NCBI RefSeq assembly: GCF_030696665.1
Contig: NZ_JAUYRV010000020.1
Location: forward strand, 1 to 39,164
Direction: 5' to 3'
DNA from: Novosphingobium sp.
GTDB taxonomy: Bacteria; Pseudomonadota; Alphaproteobacteria; Sphingomonadales; Sphingomonadaceae
Length of the DNA stretch: 39,164 bases
Under the pieces are notes generated by a model, which was not told the origin of the DNA, ran no database searches, and saw only the letters and a list, made by a program, of their open reading frames with translations. Positions within the stretch are counted from its first letter, which is position 1, and each line of letters opens with the position of its first letter. Positions 16,322-24,512 of the stretch are shown here, one piece after another. A program made the position numbers and the translations under genes.

Positions 16322-16483
16322 ACACCATTTCCGCTTGGCCGCCCTGTCACACTGGTGAACCAGCGGGGTGGGCAGGGGCGCGCTAATGACGGGGGCATGG
16401 GCCTTTGTCAAGCGACTGTTCTGGCACGGGAGGTCTGAAAGGTGGCTTGCGCGTGATGGCTTGTCGCGGCAATCACCGTGGGG

Positions 16484-16651
16484 ATGAGCGATGCCAAGCC
16501 ACCCGTGACCCGCGAAGACCGTCTTGCTGCGCGCCTGCGTGACAATCTGAAGCGCAGGAAGGCACAGGCGCGCGAAATCAACGGGACCGGTGCAACCCAT
16601 GAGGAAACGCCCGATTCGCTGGAAACCGGGCTTTCCAATCCGGCCACCTGA
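16484..16651 (+). CDS. Small basic conserved-looking protein (55 residues)
   Basis: ATG at 16484 to TGA at 16651. It begins MSDAKPPVTREDRLAARLRD and continues NLKRRKAQAREINGTG: a charged, probably helical N-terminal half rich in Arg/Lys, then a flexible acidic tail. I recall similar short proteins (MSD..PPVTREDRLAA.LR.NL.RRKAQAR) in sphingomonad genomes, but cannot name a function. A GTG lies two codons upstream and could be used instead. The Shine-Dalgarno sequence is weak (GTGGGG overlapping). It ends 45 nt before gpmA on the same strand and may share its transcript. Confidence 0.65.
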   Translation: MSDAKPPVTREDRLAARLRDNLKRRKAQAREINGTGATHEETPDSLETGLSNPAT

Positions 16652-16696
16652 CGCTAGGGGCGCGTTTCCCAGTTTTATCAGACAGAGGATGCCCCG

Positions 16697-17383
16697 ATGC
16701 CCCGCCTGATCCTGATTCGCCACGGCCAGTCGCAGTGGAACCTCGAAAACCGCTTCACCGGCTGGTGGGACGTGGACGTGACCGAGAAGGGCGCAGCCGA
16801 AGCCTTTGCCGCGGGCCAACTGCTCAAGGACAAGGGCGTGCTGCCGACGCTCGCCTTCACCTCGCTCCAGACCCGCGCGATCAAAACGCTGCATCTGGCG
16901 CTTGAGGCGATGGGCCGGTTGTGGGTTCAGGAAGACAAGGACTGGCGCCTGAACGAGCGTCACTATGGCGGGCTGACGGGGCTGGACAAGGCTGAGACGG
17001 CAGCAAAGCATGGCGAGGATCAGGTAAAGGTCTGGCGTCGCAGCTTTGACGTGCCGCCGCCGGTGCTGGACGCAGGCAGCGAATTCGATCTGGCATCCGA
17101 TCCCCGTTATGCCGGGATCGCGGTGCCCTCGACCGAGAGCCTCAAGGATACCATCGCCCGCGTCCTGCCCTGCTGGGAAGAGAAGATTGCGCCTGCGCTG
17201 CGCGCTGGGGAAACGGTGATCGTTTCGGCCCACGGCAACAGCCTGCGCGCGCTGGTAAAGCATCTGTCGGGCATTTCGGACGAGGATATCACGAGCCTCG
17301 AAATCCCCACCGGCCAGCCGATTATCTATGAACTCGACGATAACCTCGCCGAAGTGGAACGCTATTACCTCTCGGAACGCTGA
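16697..17383 (+). CDS. gpmA: 2,3-bisphosphoglycerate-dependent phosphoglycerate mutase
   Basis: 228-residue cytoplasmic glycolytic enzyme that interconverts 3- and 2-phosphoglycerate through a phosphohistidine. The signature [18 protein letters not shown] includes the phosphoacceptor His9. [17 protein letters not shown] supplies the acid Glu, and [17 protein letters not shown] the second His of the active site. Length and end match the dPGM family. A 6-bp hairpin (CGGAAC/GTTCCG) spans the stop codon, without a T-run. purE starts 32 nt downstream on the same strand, so gpmA may be the lead gene of the purine/folate/riboflavin operon. Confidence 0.96.
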   Translation: MPRLILIRHGQSQWNLENRFTGWWDVDVTEKGAAEAFAAGQLLKDKGVLPTLAFTSLQTRAIKTLHLALEAMGRLWVQEDKDWRLNERHYGGLTGLDKAETAAKHGEDQVKVWRRSFDVPPPVLDAGSEFDLASDPRYAGIAVPSTESLKDTIARVLPCWEEKIAPALRAGETVIVSAHGNSLRALVKHLSGISDEDITSLEIPTGQPIIYELDDNLAEVERYYLSER

Positions 17384-17415
17384 GTTCCGGCAAGCCTGAA
17401 GGGGGCAGGGGAGAG

Positions 17416-17919
17416 ATGACGGACAAGTCAGTGCCAAGAGGGCCACAAGTCGCCATCGTCATGGGCAGCCAGTCTGACTGGGAGACGATGAAGAACGCCG
17501 CCGCCGTGCTGGAAAAGCTGGGCGTTGCCCACGATTGCCGCATCGTTTCGGCCCATCGTACGCCGGACCGGCTGGTCAGCTTTGCCAAGGGCGCGCATCT
17601 TGAAGGCTTCAAGGTGGTGATCGCGGGCGCTGGCGGCGCGGCACACTTGCCGGGGATGGTCGCTTCCATGACCCACCTGCCGGTGCTGGGCGTGCCGGTA
17701 GAATCCAAAGCGCTGAAAGGCATGGATTCGCTGCTTTCCATTGTGCAGATGCCCGGTGGCATTCCGGTTGCGACGCTGGCCATCGGCGTCCCGGGGGCGA
17801 CCAATGCGGGAATTCTGGCCGCCTCGATCCTTGCGACGTCGGATGATGCGCTGGCCGAAAGGCTGATCGCGTTCCGCACGGCGCAGACGGATTCTGTGGC
17901 GGAGAAGCCGGTCGGATGA
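17416..17919 (+). CDS. purE: N5-carboxyaminoimidazole ribonucleotide mutase
   Basis: 167-residue class I PurE. It converts N5-CAIR, the PurK product, to CAIR in purine synthesis. Landmarks: [14 protein letters not shown] at residues 12-25 (substrate phosphate loop), [12 protein letters not shown] with the catalytic His, and [20 protein letters not shown]. The ATG has GGGGAGAG about 6 nt upstream. Its stop overlaps the purK ATG by 4 nt (ATGA). Confidence 0.97.
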   Translation: MTDKSVPRGPQVAIVMGSQSDWETMKNAAAVLEKLGVAHDCRIVSAHRTPDRLVSFAKGAHLEGFKVVIAGAGGAAHLPGMVASMTHLPVLGVPVESKALKGMDSLLSIVQMPGGIPVATLAIGVPGATNAGILAASILATSDDALAERLIAFRTAQTDSVAEKPVG

Positions 17920-18974
17920 TCCCTCCCGGCGAGACCATCGGCATTCTGGGCGGCGGCCAACTGGGCCGGATGATCGCGCTGGCCGCGGCCAATCTGGGCT
18001 ATCGCTGCCACGTCTATGCGCCGGAAAGCGATCCTATCGCCGCCGATGTCTGCGCCGCGTTCACGCAAGGCACGTTTGATGACGAGGCTGCACTGGCGGC
18101 TTTCGCGCAGCAGTGCGCGGTCGTCACCTACGAATTCGAGAATGTCGCTGCCGGGCCATTGGGCGCGATTGCGCCGCACGCCCGCCTGCACCCGCCCGCC
18201 CGTGCGCTGGAAGTGGCGCAGGACCGGGTGAACGAGAAGTCCTTCGTAGAGGCGCTGGGCGGCAGGCCCGCGCCGTGGGCGCAGGTCGATTCGATGGAAG
18301 ATCTGCGCGCCGCCGTTGCGAAGATCGGCGCGCCGGGCATCCTCAAGACGCGGCGCGATGGGTATGATGGCAAGGGCCAGTGGCGGATCATGCAGCCCGC
18401 CGATGCAGAAGCGATTGACCTTCCGCAGGTTCCGCTGATCTACGAAGGCTTCGTGACCTTTGAGGCCGAGTTCTCGGTCATCCTGGTGCGCACAAGTGCC
18501 GGTGAAGTGCGCTTCTGGGACTCTGCCGAAAACGTTCACAAGAACGGCATTCTGGACCGTTCGACCGTGCCCGCCGCGCCCGTGATTCTGGCACAGGTCG
18601 AAGAAGCCCGCGCGCTCGCCGCCAAGGTGGCCGATGCGCTGGACTATGTCGGTGTGCTCACGCTGGAAGTTTTCGCCACGGCTGACGGACCTGTGTTCAA
18701 CGAGATGGCCCCGCGCGTCCACAACTCCGGGCACTGGAGCATCGAAGGCGCGCTCACCAGCCAGTTCGAGAACCACGTCCGCGCGATCTGCGGGCTGCCG
18801 CTTGGCTCCACCGCGCTTGCCGCCAAGGGCGTGGTGATGGACAACCTGATCGGCGACGATGCGCACGATTGGCCTGCGATCCTGTCGGACCCGGCCAATC
18901 ACCTGCACTTGTATGGCAAGGCGGCGGTGCGACCCGGGCGCAAGATGGGCCACGTGACGCGGCTGGTGCTGTGA
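17916..18974 (+). CDS. purK: N5-carboxyaminoimidazole ribonucleotide synthase
   Basis: 352-residue ATP-grasp enzyme that carboxylates AIR with bicarbonate and ATP, giving N5-CAIR for PurE. N-terminal [17 protein letters not shown] is the Rossmann-like loop. The ATP-grasp parts include [51 protein letters not shown] (metal-binding Glu and Asn) and [18 protein letters not shown]. The start codon overlaps purE and the stop overlaps the folA start, so three genes are translated as a coupled series. Confidence 0.97.
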   Translation: MIPPGETIGILGGGQLGRMIALAAANLGYRCHVYAPESDPIAADVCAAFTQGTFDDEAALAAFAQQCAVVTYEFENVAAGPLGAIAPHARLHPPARALEVAQDRVNEKSFVEALGGRPAPWAQVDSMEDLRAAVAKIGAPGILKTRRDGYDGKGQWRIMQPADAEAIDLPQVPLIYEGFVTFEAEFSVILVRTSAGEVRFWDSAENVHKNGILDRSTVPAAPVILAQVEEARALAAKVADALDYVGVLTLEVFATADGPVFNEMAPRVHNSGHWSIEGALTSQFENHVRAICGLPLGSTALAAKGVVMDNLIGDDAHDWPAILSDPANHLHLYGKAAVRPGRKMGHVTRLVL

Positions 18975-19465
18975 GCGGCATCCGCAAAGGCCTGTTCCTG
19001 ATCTATGCCCGCGCCAGCAATGGCGTGATTGGCAAGGACAATGCCCTGCCTTGGCGGCTCCCGGCGGATCTCAAGCGGTTCAAGGCGCTGACGATGAGCA
19101 AGCCCATGATCATGGGCCGCAAGACGTTCGAGAGCTTCCCCTCTCCCCTTCCCGGTCGCCGCCACATTGTGCTGACGCGCGATTCCGCTTGGGCGGCCGA
19201 GGGAGCTGAAGTGGCGTATTCGGTTGCCGATGCGCTGGCCCTCGCCGGCAAGGGTGACGTTGCGGTAATCGGCGGAGCGGAAATCTATCGCCTGTTCATG
19301 CCCCTTGCCGCGCGCGTGGAATTGACCGAAATACATGCGGCGTTCGAGGGCGATGCCGTGATGGAGCCGCTCGGACCCGAGTGGATCGAGGTATCGCGCG
19401 AAGTGCAGCAGGCTGAAGCGGGAAGGCCCGCGTTCGATTGGGTAACGCTGGAGCGTCAGCAGTGA
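18971..19465 (+). CDS. folA: Dihydrofolate reductase
   Basis: 164 residues, NADPH-dependent reduction of dihydrofolate. Landmarks: YARASNGVIGKDNALPWRLP (Asn/Leu-Pro-Trp loop), the substrate-pocket acid is the Asp of LPADLKRFKALT, PMIMGRKTFESFP binds NADPH, and VIGGAEIYRLFMP is the conserved Gly-Gly strand. The start is GTG at 18971, sharing bases with the purK TGA (GTGA). Placement of folA inside a purE-purK-ribF string is unusual compared with the common thyA-folA pairing, and ties folate supply to purine synthesis, which consumes formyl-folate. Confidence 0.94.
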   Translation: MSGIRKGLFLIYARASNGVIGKDNALPWRLPADLKRFKALTMSKPMIMGRKTFESFPSPLPGRRHIVLTRDSAWAAEGAEVAYSVADALALAGKGDVAVIGGAEIYRLFMPLAARVELTEIHAAFEGDAVMEPLGPEWIEVSREVQQAEAGRPAFDWVTLERQQ

Positions 19466-20385
19466 TTCGCTTGGACAGCCGCCAACCCGTGCCCGCAGCC
19501 ATGCGCGGTGCCATCGTGGCGCTGGGCAACTTTGATGGCTTCCATCTGGGCCATCAGGCGGTGGTGGGTGAAGCGGTCCGCTGGGCGCGGGCTGAGGGCC
19601 GCCCCGCCATCATCGCCACATTCGATCCCCACCCGGTGCGCTATTTCACACCACAGGCAGAGCCATTTCGCCTGACCACGCTGGACCAGCGGCAGGACCT
19701 GTTCGCAGCGGCCGGCGCGGATGCCATGTTGGTGATCCACTTCGGTGCTGACGTTGCGGGGATGGCTGCAAGCGAATGGATCGAACAGGCGCTGGTCGGC
19801 CACCTTGGCGCGGCAGGCGTTGTTACCGGTGAGGATTTCACTTTCGGCAAGGGCCGCAGCGGCAACGCGCAAGTGCTGGCGAGCGAAGGCCCACGCTTTG
19901 GCCTGACGGCGCGCGCCGTTGGGCCGGTGACGCTGGAAGGCGAGATCGTCTCGTCCAGCCGCATTCGCGATGCGTTGAAATCTGGCGATTGCGAAGCGGC
20001 AACGCGCCTGCTGACGCGGCCTTTCGCAATGCGCGGCACGGTGCAGCATGGCGACAAGGTGGGCCGCACGATCAACTTCCCCACCGCCAATCTGGACATC
20101 GGCATGTATCTGCGCCCACGCTATGGCATCTATGCGGTGACGGGGCGGCTGGCGGATGGGCAAGTGCTGAAAGGCGCGGCGAATCTGGGCATCCGCCCTA
20201 CGTTCGATCCGCCCAAGGAACTGCTGGAGCCGCATTTCTTCGACTTTTCGGGCGATCTTTATGGGCAGGAAATTGAGGTGGCCTTCCACCACTTCCTGCG
20301 GCCCGAGGCGAAGTTTGACGGGCTGGACGCGCTGGTGGCGCAGATGGCGCTGGATTGCGATGAGGCGCGGCGGTTGCTGGGTTAA
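19462..20385 (+). CDS. ribF: Bifunctional riboflavin kinase / FAD synthetase
   Basis: 307 residues. The N-terminal FAD synthetase domain has ALGNFDGFHLGHQAVV (the HxGH nucleotidyltransferase motif) and TGEDFTFGKGRSGN, then SSSRIRDALKSGD. The C-terminal flavokinase domain starts near residue 190 with GTVQHGDKVGRTINFPTANL and continues to GIRPTFDPP and LYGQEIEVAF. It makes FMN and FAD from riboflavin. The GTG start overlaps the folA stop (GTGA). It is followed by a palindromic repeat and then ileS-lspA, the conserved ribF-ileS-lspA order of many proteobacteria. Confidence 0.95.
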   Translation: MIRLDSRQPVPAAMRGAIVALGNFDGFHLGHQAVVGEAVRWARAEGRPAIIATFDPHPVRYFTPQAEPFRLTTLDQRQDLFAAAGADAMLVIHFGADVAGMAASEWIEQALVGHLGAAGVVTGEDFTFGKGRSGNAQVLASEGPRFGLTARAVGPVTLEGEIVSSSRIRDALKSGDCEAATRLLTRPFAMRGTVQHGDKVGRTINFPTANLDIGMYLRPRYGIYAVTGRLADGQVLKGAANLGIRPTFDPPKELLEPHFFDFSGDLYGQEIEVAFHHFLRPEAKFDGLDALVAQMALDCDEARRLLG

Positions 20386-20409
20386 GGCAGAAACTGTGCT
20401 ATCCTCTAT

Positions 20410-20500
20410 CGTCACCCTGAAGTTGTTTCAGGGTCCATCTATCCACTCACACGGCGGGTTGTTTTCAAAGATGGATGCTGAAACAAGTTCAGCATGACGG
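20410..20500. repeat. REP-like paired palindrome between ribF and ileS
   Basis: Two inverted arms, 20410-20439 and 20470-20500, flank a 30-nt centre. Each arm is itself a hairpin with a 5-nt loop: CCCTGAA-GTTGT-TTCAGGG on the left, ATGCTGAA-ACAAG-TTCAGCAT on the right. Read in the same direction the arms align over about 30 nt (CGTCA...TGAA.TTGTTTCA....CCATC) and differ at paired positions. Several such units are known in sphingomonads as dispersed repeats. It lies in the 188-nt gap after ribF and may stop or stabilise the ribF transcript. Confidence 0.8.
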
Positions 20501-20573
20501 TTCTGCAGCGGGGTGGGCAATCCTGCGCCAGAGACTTCCCCAACGCGCGCAATTGCTCTAACGCCCGCCGGTC

Positions 20574-23531
20574 ATGACCGAACCACGCGATTTCCGCCCG
20601 ACCGTCTTCCTGCCGAAGACCGATTTCCCGATGAAAGCCGGGCTTCCCCAGAAGGAGCCGGTGATCCTGTCACGCTGGCAGGATGAAGGCATTTACCAGA
20701 AGGTCCGCGAGAGCCGCAAAGGGCGCGAAAAGTTCATCCTCCACGATGGCCCGCCCTATGCCAATGGCGACATGCACATCGGCCATGCGCTGAACCATAT
20801 CCTGAAAGACATGGTCTGCCGCACCCAGACGCTGCTGGGCAAGGACGCGCCTTACGTTCCCGGCTGGGACTGCCACGGCCTGCCCATCGAATGGAAGGTC
20901 GAGGAGGAATACCGCAAGAAAAAGAAGAACAAGGACGAGGTTCCGCCCAAGGAATTCCGGGCCGAATGCCGCGCCTATGCCCAGAAGTGGGTAGACGTGC
21001 AGCGCGAGCAATTGAAGCGCCTCGGCATCAATGGCGATTGGGACAACCCCTACCTGACGATGGATTCGCAAGCCGAAGGCACCATCGTGCGCGAACTGCT
21101 GAAGTTTGCCGAAAGCGGCCAGCTCTATCGCGGCGCCAAGCCGGTGATGTGGTCACCGGTCGAAAAGACCGCGCTGGCCGAGGCTGAGGTCGAGTACGAG
21201 GACATCGTTTCGACGCAGGTGGATGTGGCGTTCGAGATTGTTGAGTCGCCGATTGCGGAACTGGTCGGCGCACATGCGGTCATCTGGACCACGACGCCTT
21301 GGACGATCCCGGTGAATCAGGCTTTGGCCTATGGGCCTGAGGTTGAGTATGTCCATGCGATCATCAACTGGACTTGGACCGAGCAGGATGATCCGCAAGG
21401 TATCCAGTACGGTGATTATTTTGTGGCGGCTGAATCGCTTATCGAAGCGATGGCTGAGCGCATGCGAGCCAACCACACGGATGACGGCCACAAAATCGCC
21501 AATGTCAAAGTATCGGTTCTGTCGCGCTTCAAAGGCTCCGACCTCGCCGGAACCATCTGCCAGCACCCGATGGCCAACCTCTTCCGTCGCCCCGTGCTTG
21601 ACACGGGGCTTGGCTCTTCTTCAAGCGCCGCGCCCGAAGGGGAAAGCCAAGCCCCGGATCAAGTCCGGGGCGACGGTAGTGTTGATGTGAACTTGCCGCT
21701 GGCAGAATTCTTCCTGCGCCCCCGGCCAATGCTCCCCGGCGATTTTGTCACCACCGACAGCGGCACCGGCCTTGTCCACATGGCGCCGGATCATGGCGAG
21801 GACGACTTTGCGCTGTGCAAGGCGCACGGAATCGAGCCGGTCTTCGCGGTGCAGGGCGATGGCAAGTATCGTGAGGACTGGGCATGGCTCGGCGGGCAAG
21901 GCTCGGTCATCAACCCCAAGTTCAACGCGCCCGATGGGCCGATCTGTTCTGACCTCCGCGAATCTGGCGGGCTGCTGGCGGCGAGTGCGGACTACAAGCA
22001 TTCCTATCCGCATTCGTGGCGGTCGAAGGCCAAGGTGATCTATCGCTGCACGCCGCAGTGGTTCGTGCCGATGGATCGCGAAACCGAGGGCGGCACGCTG
22101 CGCGAAAAGGCCACCAAGGCCATCGCCGACACCCGCTTCGTCCCCGAAAAGGGCCGCAACCGCATCGGTGCGATGGTCGAGGGCCGCCCCGACTGGGTGC
22201 TGTCACGCCAGCGCGCTTGGGGTGTGCCGATCACGCTGTTCGTGGATCGCAAGAGCGGCCAGTACCTCGCCGACCCCGAAGTCAACGCACGGATCGTCGC
22301 TGCCGTCATGGAGGGCGGTGTCGATGCGTGGGACGAGGAGCACGCGCAGGAGTATCTGGGCGACAAGTACAAGCTCGACGATTACGAGCGCGTCACCGAC
22401 ATTCTCGACGTGTGGTTCGATTCCGGCTCCACCCATGCCTTCGTGCTGGAATCTGGTCGCTGGCCCGATCTGCAATGGCCTGCGAATCTCTATCTCGAAG
22501 GGTCGGACCAGCATCGCGGCTGGTTCCAGTCCTCGCTGCTGGAATCCTGCGCCACGCGCGGGCGTGCGCCGTATGATGCGGTGCTGACGCACGGGTTCAC
22601 GATGGACCAGAAGGGCATGAAGATGTCCAAGTCGCTCGGCAACACGATCAGCCCGATCGATCTGATGCGCGATTACGGCGCGGATATCCTGCGGCTGTGG
22701 GCGCTCTCGGTCGATTTCACCGAGGACCACCGCATCGGCAAGGAAATCCTTCAGGGCGTTGCCGACCAGTACCGCAAGCTGCGCAACACCTATCGCTATC
22801 TGCTCGGCGCGCTGGAAGGTTTCAGCGAAGACGAGCGGCTGCCGGTGGCGGAAATGCCCGAGCTTGAACAGTACATGCTCGGCCTGCTGGGCAAGCTGGA
22901 TGCCACGCTGCGGCAGGCGGTCGATGATTTCGACTACAACACTTATGTCCGCGCGCTGACCGACTTCTGCAACGAAGACCTCTCGGCGTTCTTCTTCGAC
23001 ATCCGCAAGGACAGCCTCTATTGCGATGCGCCGACTGATCTGAAGCGCCGCGCCTATCGCACCGTGCTCGACACGCTGTTCCACGCGCTGGTCCGCTATG
23101 GCGCGCCGGTGCTGGTGTTCACGGCGGAAGAGGTTTGGGCCTCGCGCTATCCGGGTGCTGAAAGCGTGCATCTGCTGGAATGGCCGGAAGTCCCTGCTGT
23201 CACCGTGGACGAAGCGCGCTGGACCGAACTACGCGCCCTGCGCCAGACCGTGAACGAAGCCATCGAACCGCTGCGCCGCGAAAAGGTGCTCGGCTCCGGC
23301 CTCGAAGCCGTTGTCACCGTGCCCGAATCTGCGCCTGACGCCGATCTGGCAGAGCTGTTCATCACCGCGACAGTAAAGCGCGGGCAGGGCAGTGACGTGA
23401 CCGTCGAACGCTCTACCGACCAAAAGTGCGGCCGTTGCTGGCGCCTGCTTCCCGAAGTGACGGAAGACGGCGCGCTGTGCGCGCGTTGTGACGATGTGGT
23501 GGCGGCAATCGATGCGGAAGCCGTCGCCTGA
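20574..23531 (+). CDS. ileS: Isoleucyl-tRNA synthetase (with repeat-derived insertion)
   Basis: 985-residue class I synthetase that charges tRNA-Ile and edits valine. HIGH is at residues 68-71 (MHIGHALN), WTTTPWTIP marks the start of the CP1 editing domain, TDSGTGLVHMAPDHGEDD is the editing pocket, LDVWFDSGSTH and SDQHRGWFQSSLL precede KMSKS at 683-687, and the C terminus has a zinc ribbon (CGRCW ... CARC). Residues about 337-368 (VLDTGLGSSSSAAPEGES and onward) do not belong to the family; they are encoded by a 93-nt palindromic repeat inserted in frame between the family segments CQHPMANL and AEFFLRPRPMLPGDF. The enzyme is essential, so the insert must be tolerated. The stop overlaps the lspA ATG by one base. 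Confidence 0.96.
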   Translation: MTEPRDFRPTVFLPKTDFPMKAGLPQKEPVILSRWQDEGIYQKVRESRKGREKFILHDGPPYANGDMHIGHALNHILKDMVCRTQTLLGKDAPYVPGWDCHGLPIEWKVEEEYRKKKKNKDEVPPKEFRAECRAYAQKWVDVQREQLKRLGINGDWDNPYLTMDSQAEGTIVRELLKFAESGQLYRGAKPVMWSPVEKTALAEAEVEYEDIVSTQVDVAFEIVESPIAELVGAHAVIWTTTPWTIPVNQALAYGPEVEYVHAIINWTWTEQDDPQGIQYGDYFVAAESLIEAMAERMRANHTDDGHKIANVKVSVLSRFKGSDLAGTICQHPMANLFRRPVLDTGLGSSSSAAPEGESQAPDQVRGDGSVDVNLPLAEFFLRPRPMLPGDFVTTDSGTGLVHMAPDHGEDDFALCKAHGIEPVFAVQGDGKYREDWAWLGGQGSVINPKFNAPDGPICSDLRESGGLLAASADYKHSYPHSWRSKAKVIYRCTPQWFVPMDRETEGGTLREKATKAIADTRFVPEKGRNRIGAMVEGRPDWVLSRQRAWGVPITLFVDRKSGQYLADPEVNARIVAAVMEGGVDAWDEEHAQEYLGDKYKLDDYERVTDILDVWFDSGSTHAFVLESGRWPDLQWPANLYLEGSDQHRGWFQSSLLESCATRGRAPYDAVLTHGFTMDQKGMKMSKSLGNTISPIDLMRDYGADILRLWALSVDFTEDHRIGKEILQGVADQYRKLRNTYRYLLGALEGFSEDERLPVAEMPELEQYMLGLLGKLDATLRQAVDDFDYNTYVRALTDFCNEDLSAFFFDIRKDSLYCDAPTDLKRRAYRTVLDTLFHALVRYGAPVLVFTAEEVWASRYPGAESVHLLEWPEVPAVTVDEARWTELRALRQTVNEAIEPLRREKVLGSGLEAVVTVPESAPDADLAELFITATVKRGQGSDVTVERSTDQKCGRCWRLLPEVTEDGALCARCDDVVAAIDAEAVA
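21584..21676. repeat. REP-like palindrome inserted inside ileS
   Basis: 93 nt, exactly 31 codons. The left arm (21584-21620) and right arm (from 21638) are inverted copies sharing CCGTCGCCCC and GGGGCTTGGCT, with a short GC-rich centre. Each arm holds a perfect 7-bp hairpin with a 5-nt loop: CCCCGTG-CTTGA-CACGGGG and CCCCGGA-TCAAG-TCCGGGG. The last three pairs of each stem differ between arms but stay paired. Loop and architecture match the element at 20410-20500, so both belong to one superfamily. No clear target duplication was seen. Confidence 0.85.
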
Positions 23532-24049
23532 TGCTCACCCGAGTGCGTATCGAAGGCCTTGGCCTTGCGCTGCTGGTGGCAGTGCTGGACCGCGTGGTGA
23601 AGGCGATCATGGTCGGCCCGCTGGCTTTGCGTGAGCGCGGCCTGATCGAACTGCTGCCGTTGTTCGATCTGCGTTATGCCGAGAATTACGGCGTGTCCTT
23701 CGGTATGTTCACCGCCGATACGCTGGAAATGCGCTGGGGCCTGATCGGCATGACCGCGCTGATTGCCACCGGGGTGCTGGTGTGGATGCTGCGCGAAACG
23801 GTGCGCGGCGACATTCTGGGGCTGGGCATGGTGCTGGGCGGTGCGGTCGGCAACATCTATGACCGGCTGACCTTTGGCTATGTGATCGACTATGCCGATT
23901 TGAACATCGGCGAATGGCGTCCGTTCCAGATATTCAATCTTGCCGACGTGGCGATCACGTTTGGCGTTCTGATACTGCTTGCCCGCTCGTTCAAATCGCG
24001 CGAAAAGCCCGAGGACAACGGCGACAATACCGCCACGGAGAATGCATGA
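23531..24049 (+). CDS. lspA: Lipoprotein signal peptidase (signal peptidase II)
   Basis: 172-residue inner-membrane aspartyl protease that cleaves diacylated prolipoproteins before the lipobox Cys. Four hydrophobic segments are visible. The catalytic aspartates are Asp111 in GNIYDRLTFG and Asp139 in FNLADVAITFG; YAENYGVSFGMF is the conserved loop. The N-terminal helix motif is DRVVK where DQxxK is usual, a mild deviation. It follows ileS with a one-base overlap and precedes a lipoprotein gene, its possible substrate, with a 4-nt overlap. A hydrophilic tail (SREKPEDNGDNTATENA) extends past the last helix. Confidence 0.95.
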   Translation: MLTRVRIEGLGLALLVAVLDRVVKAIMVGPLALRERGLIELLPLFDLRYAENYGVSFGMFTADTLEMRWGLIGMTALIATGVLVWMLRETVRGDILGLGMVLGGAVGNIYDRLTFGYVIDYADLNIGEWRPFQIFNLADVAITFGVLILLARSFKSREKPEDNGDNTATENA

Positions 24050-24462
24050 TGCGTAAAGCTGCCGCCCTTGCCCTTGTCGTCTCGGCGGCGACTCTTCTGT
24101 CGGCCTGCGGTGGCGGCGGTTCGCTGTTCAACCGTGATCGGCCTGATGAAATGGCCGTCACCCGCGCCGCGCCGCTGATCGTCCCGCCCGATTTCGCGCT
24201 CACACCGCCCAGCCCCGGCGCGCCGCGTCCGCAGGATTCGGAAACCGGCAAGCAGACGCTTGAAACCTTGTTTGGCGGCCCCTCGGCGCGCTCAAGCGTG
24301 GAAACCGACACGCTCAACCGCTCCGGCACCGCCGCCGCTTCGATCCGCTCCACCGTGGGCGACCCGGGCACGCAGACGGTGGCCAAGGGTCAGGTCGTGC
24401 GCGATATCCTCTCCGCGCCGGAAGGTGATGGGCAGGCCGCAACGGCATCGATCCCGGGCTGA
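24046..24462 (+). CDS. bamF: DUF3035 lipoprotein, BamF-like BAM-complex subunit
   Basis: 138 residues. Lipoprotein signal with lipobox LLSAC (Cys about residue 21), then a Gly-rich linker and the conserved segment DEMAVTRAAPLIVPPDFALT, which I recognise as the DUF3035/BamF motif. BamF is a lipoprotein of the alphaproteobacterial outer-membrane barrel assembly machine. The rest is Ser/Thr/Pro-rich and probably disordered. Two adjacent ATGs (24046 and 24049) are possible; GGAG at 24037-24040 is 5 or 8 nt before them, and the second has the better spacing. Last gene before a strong terminator. The symbol rests on motif recognition, not on a search. Confidence 0.78.
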   Translation: MMRKAAALALVVSAATLLSACGGGGSLFNRDRPDEMAVTRAAPLIVPPDFALTPPSPGAPRPQDSETGKQTLETLFGGPSARSSVETDTLNRSGTAAASIRSTVGDPGTQTVAKGQVVRDILSAPEGDGQAATASIPG

Positions 24463-24482
24463 TTTCAGCTGTAAAGTAGTTG

Positions 24483-24509
24483 AAAAGCCCCGCCTCGGCG
24501 GGGCTTTTT
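24483..24509. terminator. Bidirectional intrinsic terminator (bamF / ung)
   Basis: AAAAGCCCCGC-CTCG-GCGGGGCTTTTT: an 11-bp stem including four A-T pairs, with a tetraloop and a T-run on the plus strand and, by symmetry, on the minus strand. It sits between the convergent bamF and ung genes, 21 nt after one stop and 4 nt from the other. Confidence 0.9.
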
Positions 24510-24512
24510 GCG

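Noticed and set aside
17373..17389. Hairpin over the gpmA stop as terminator
   Set aside because: Only 6 bp, no T-run, and purE follows closely; more likely part of one transcript.
17322..18953. 543-codon minus-strand open frame opposite purE and purK
   Set aside because: Both purE and purK are certain on the plus strand; the antisense product has no family feature.
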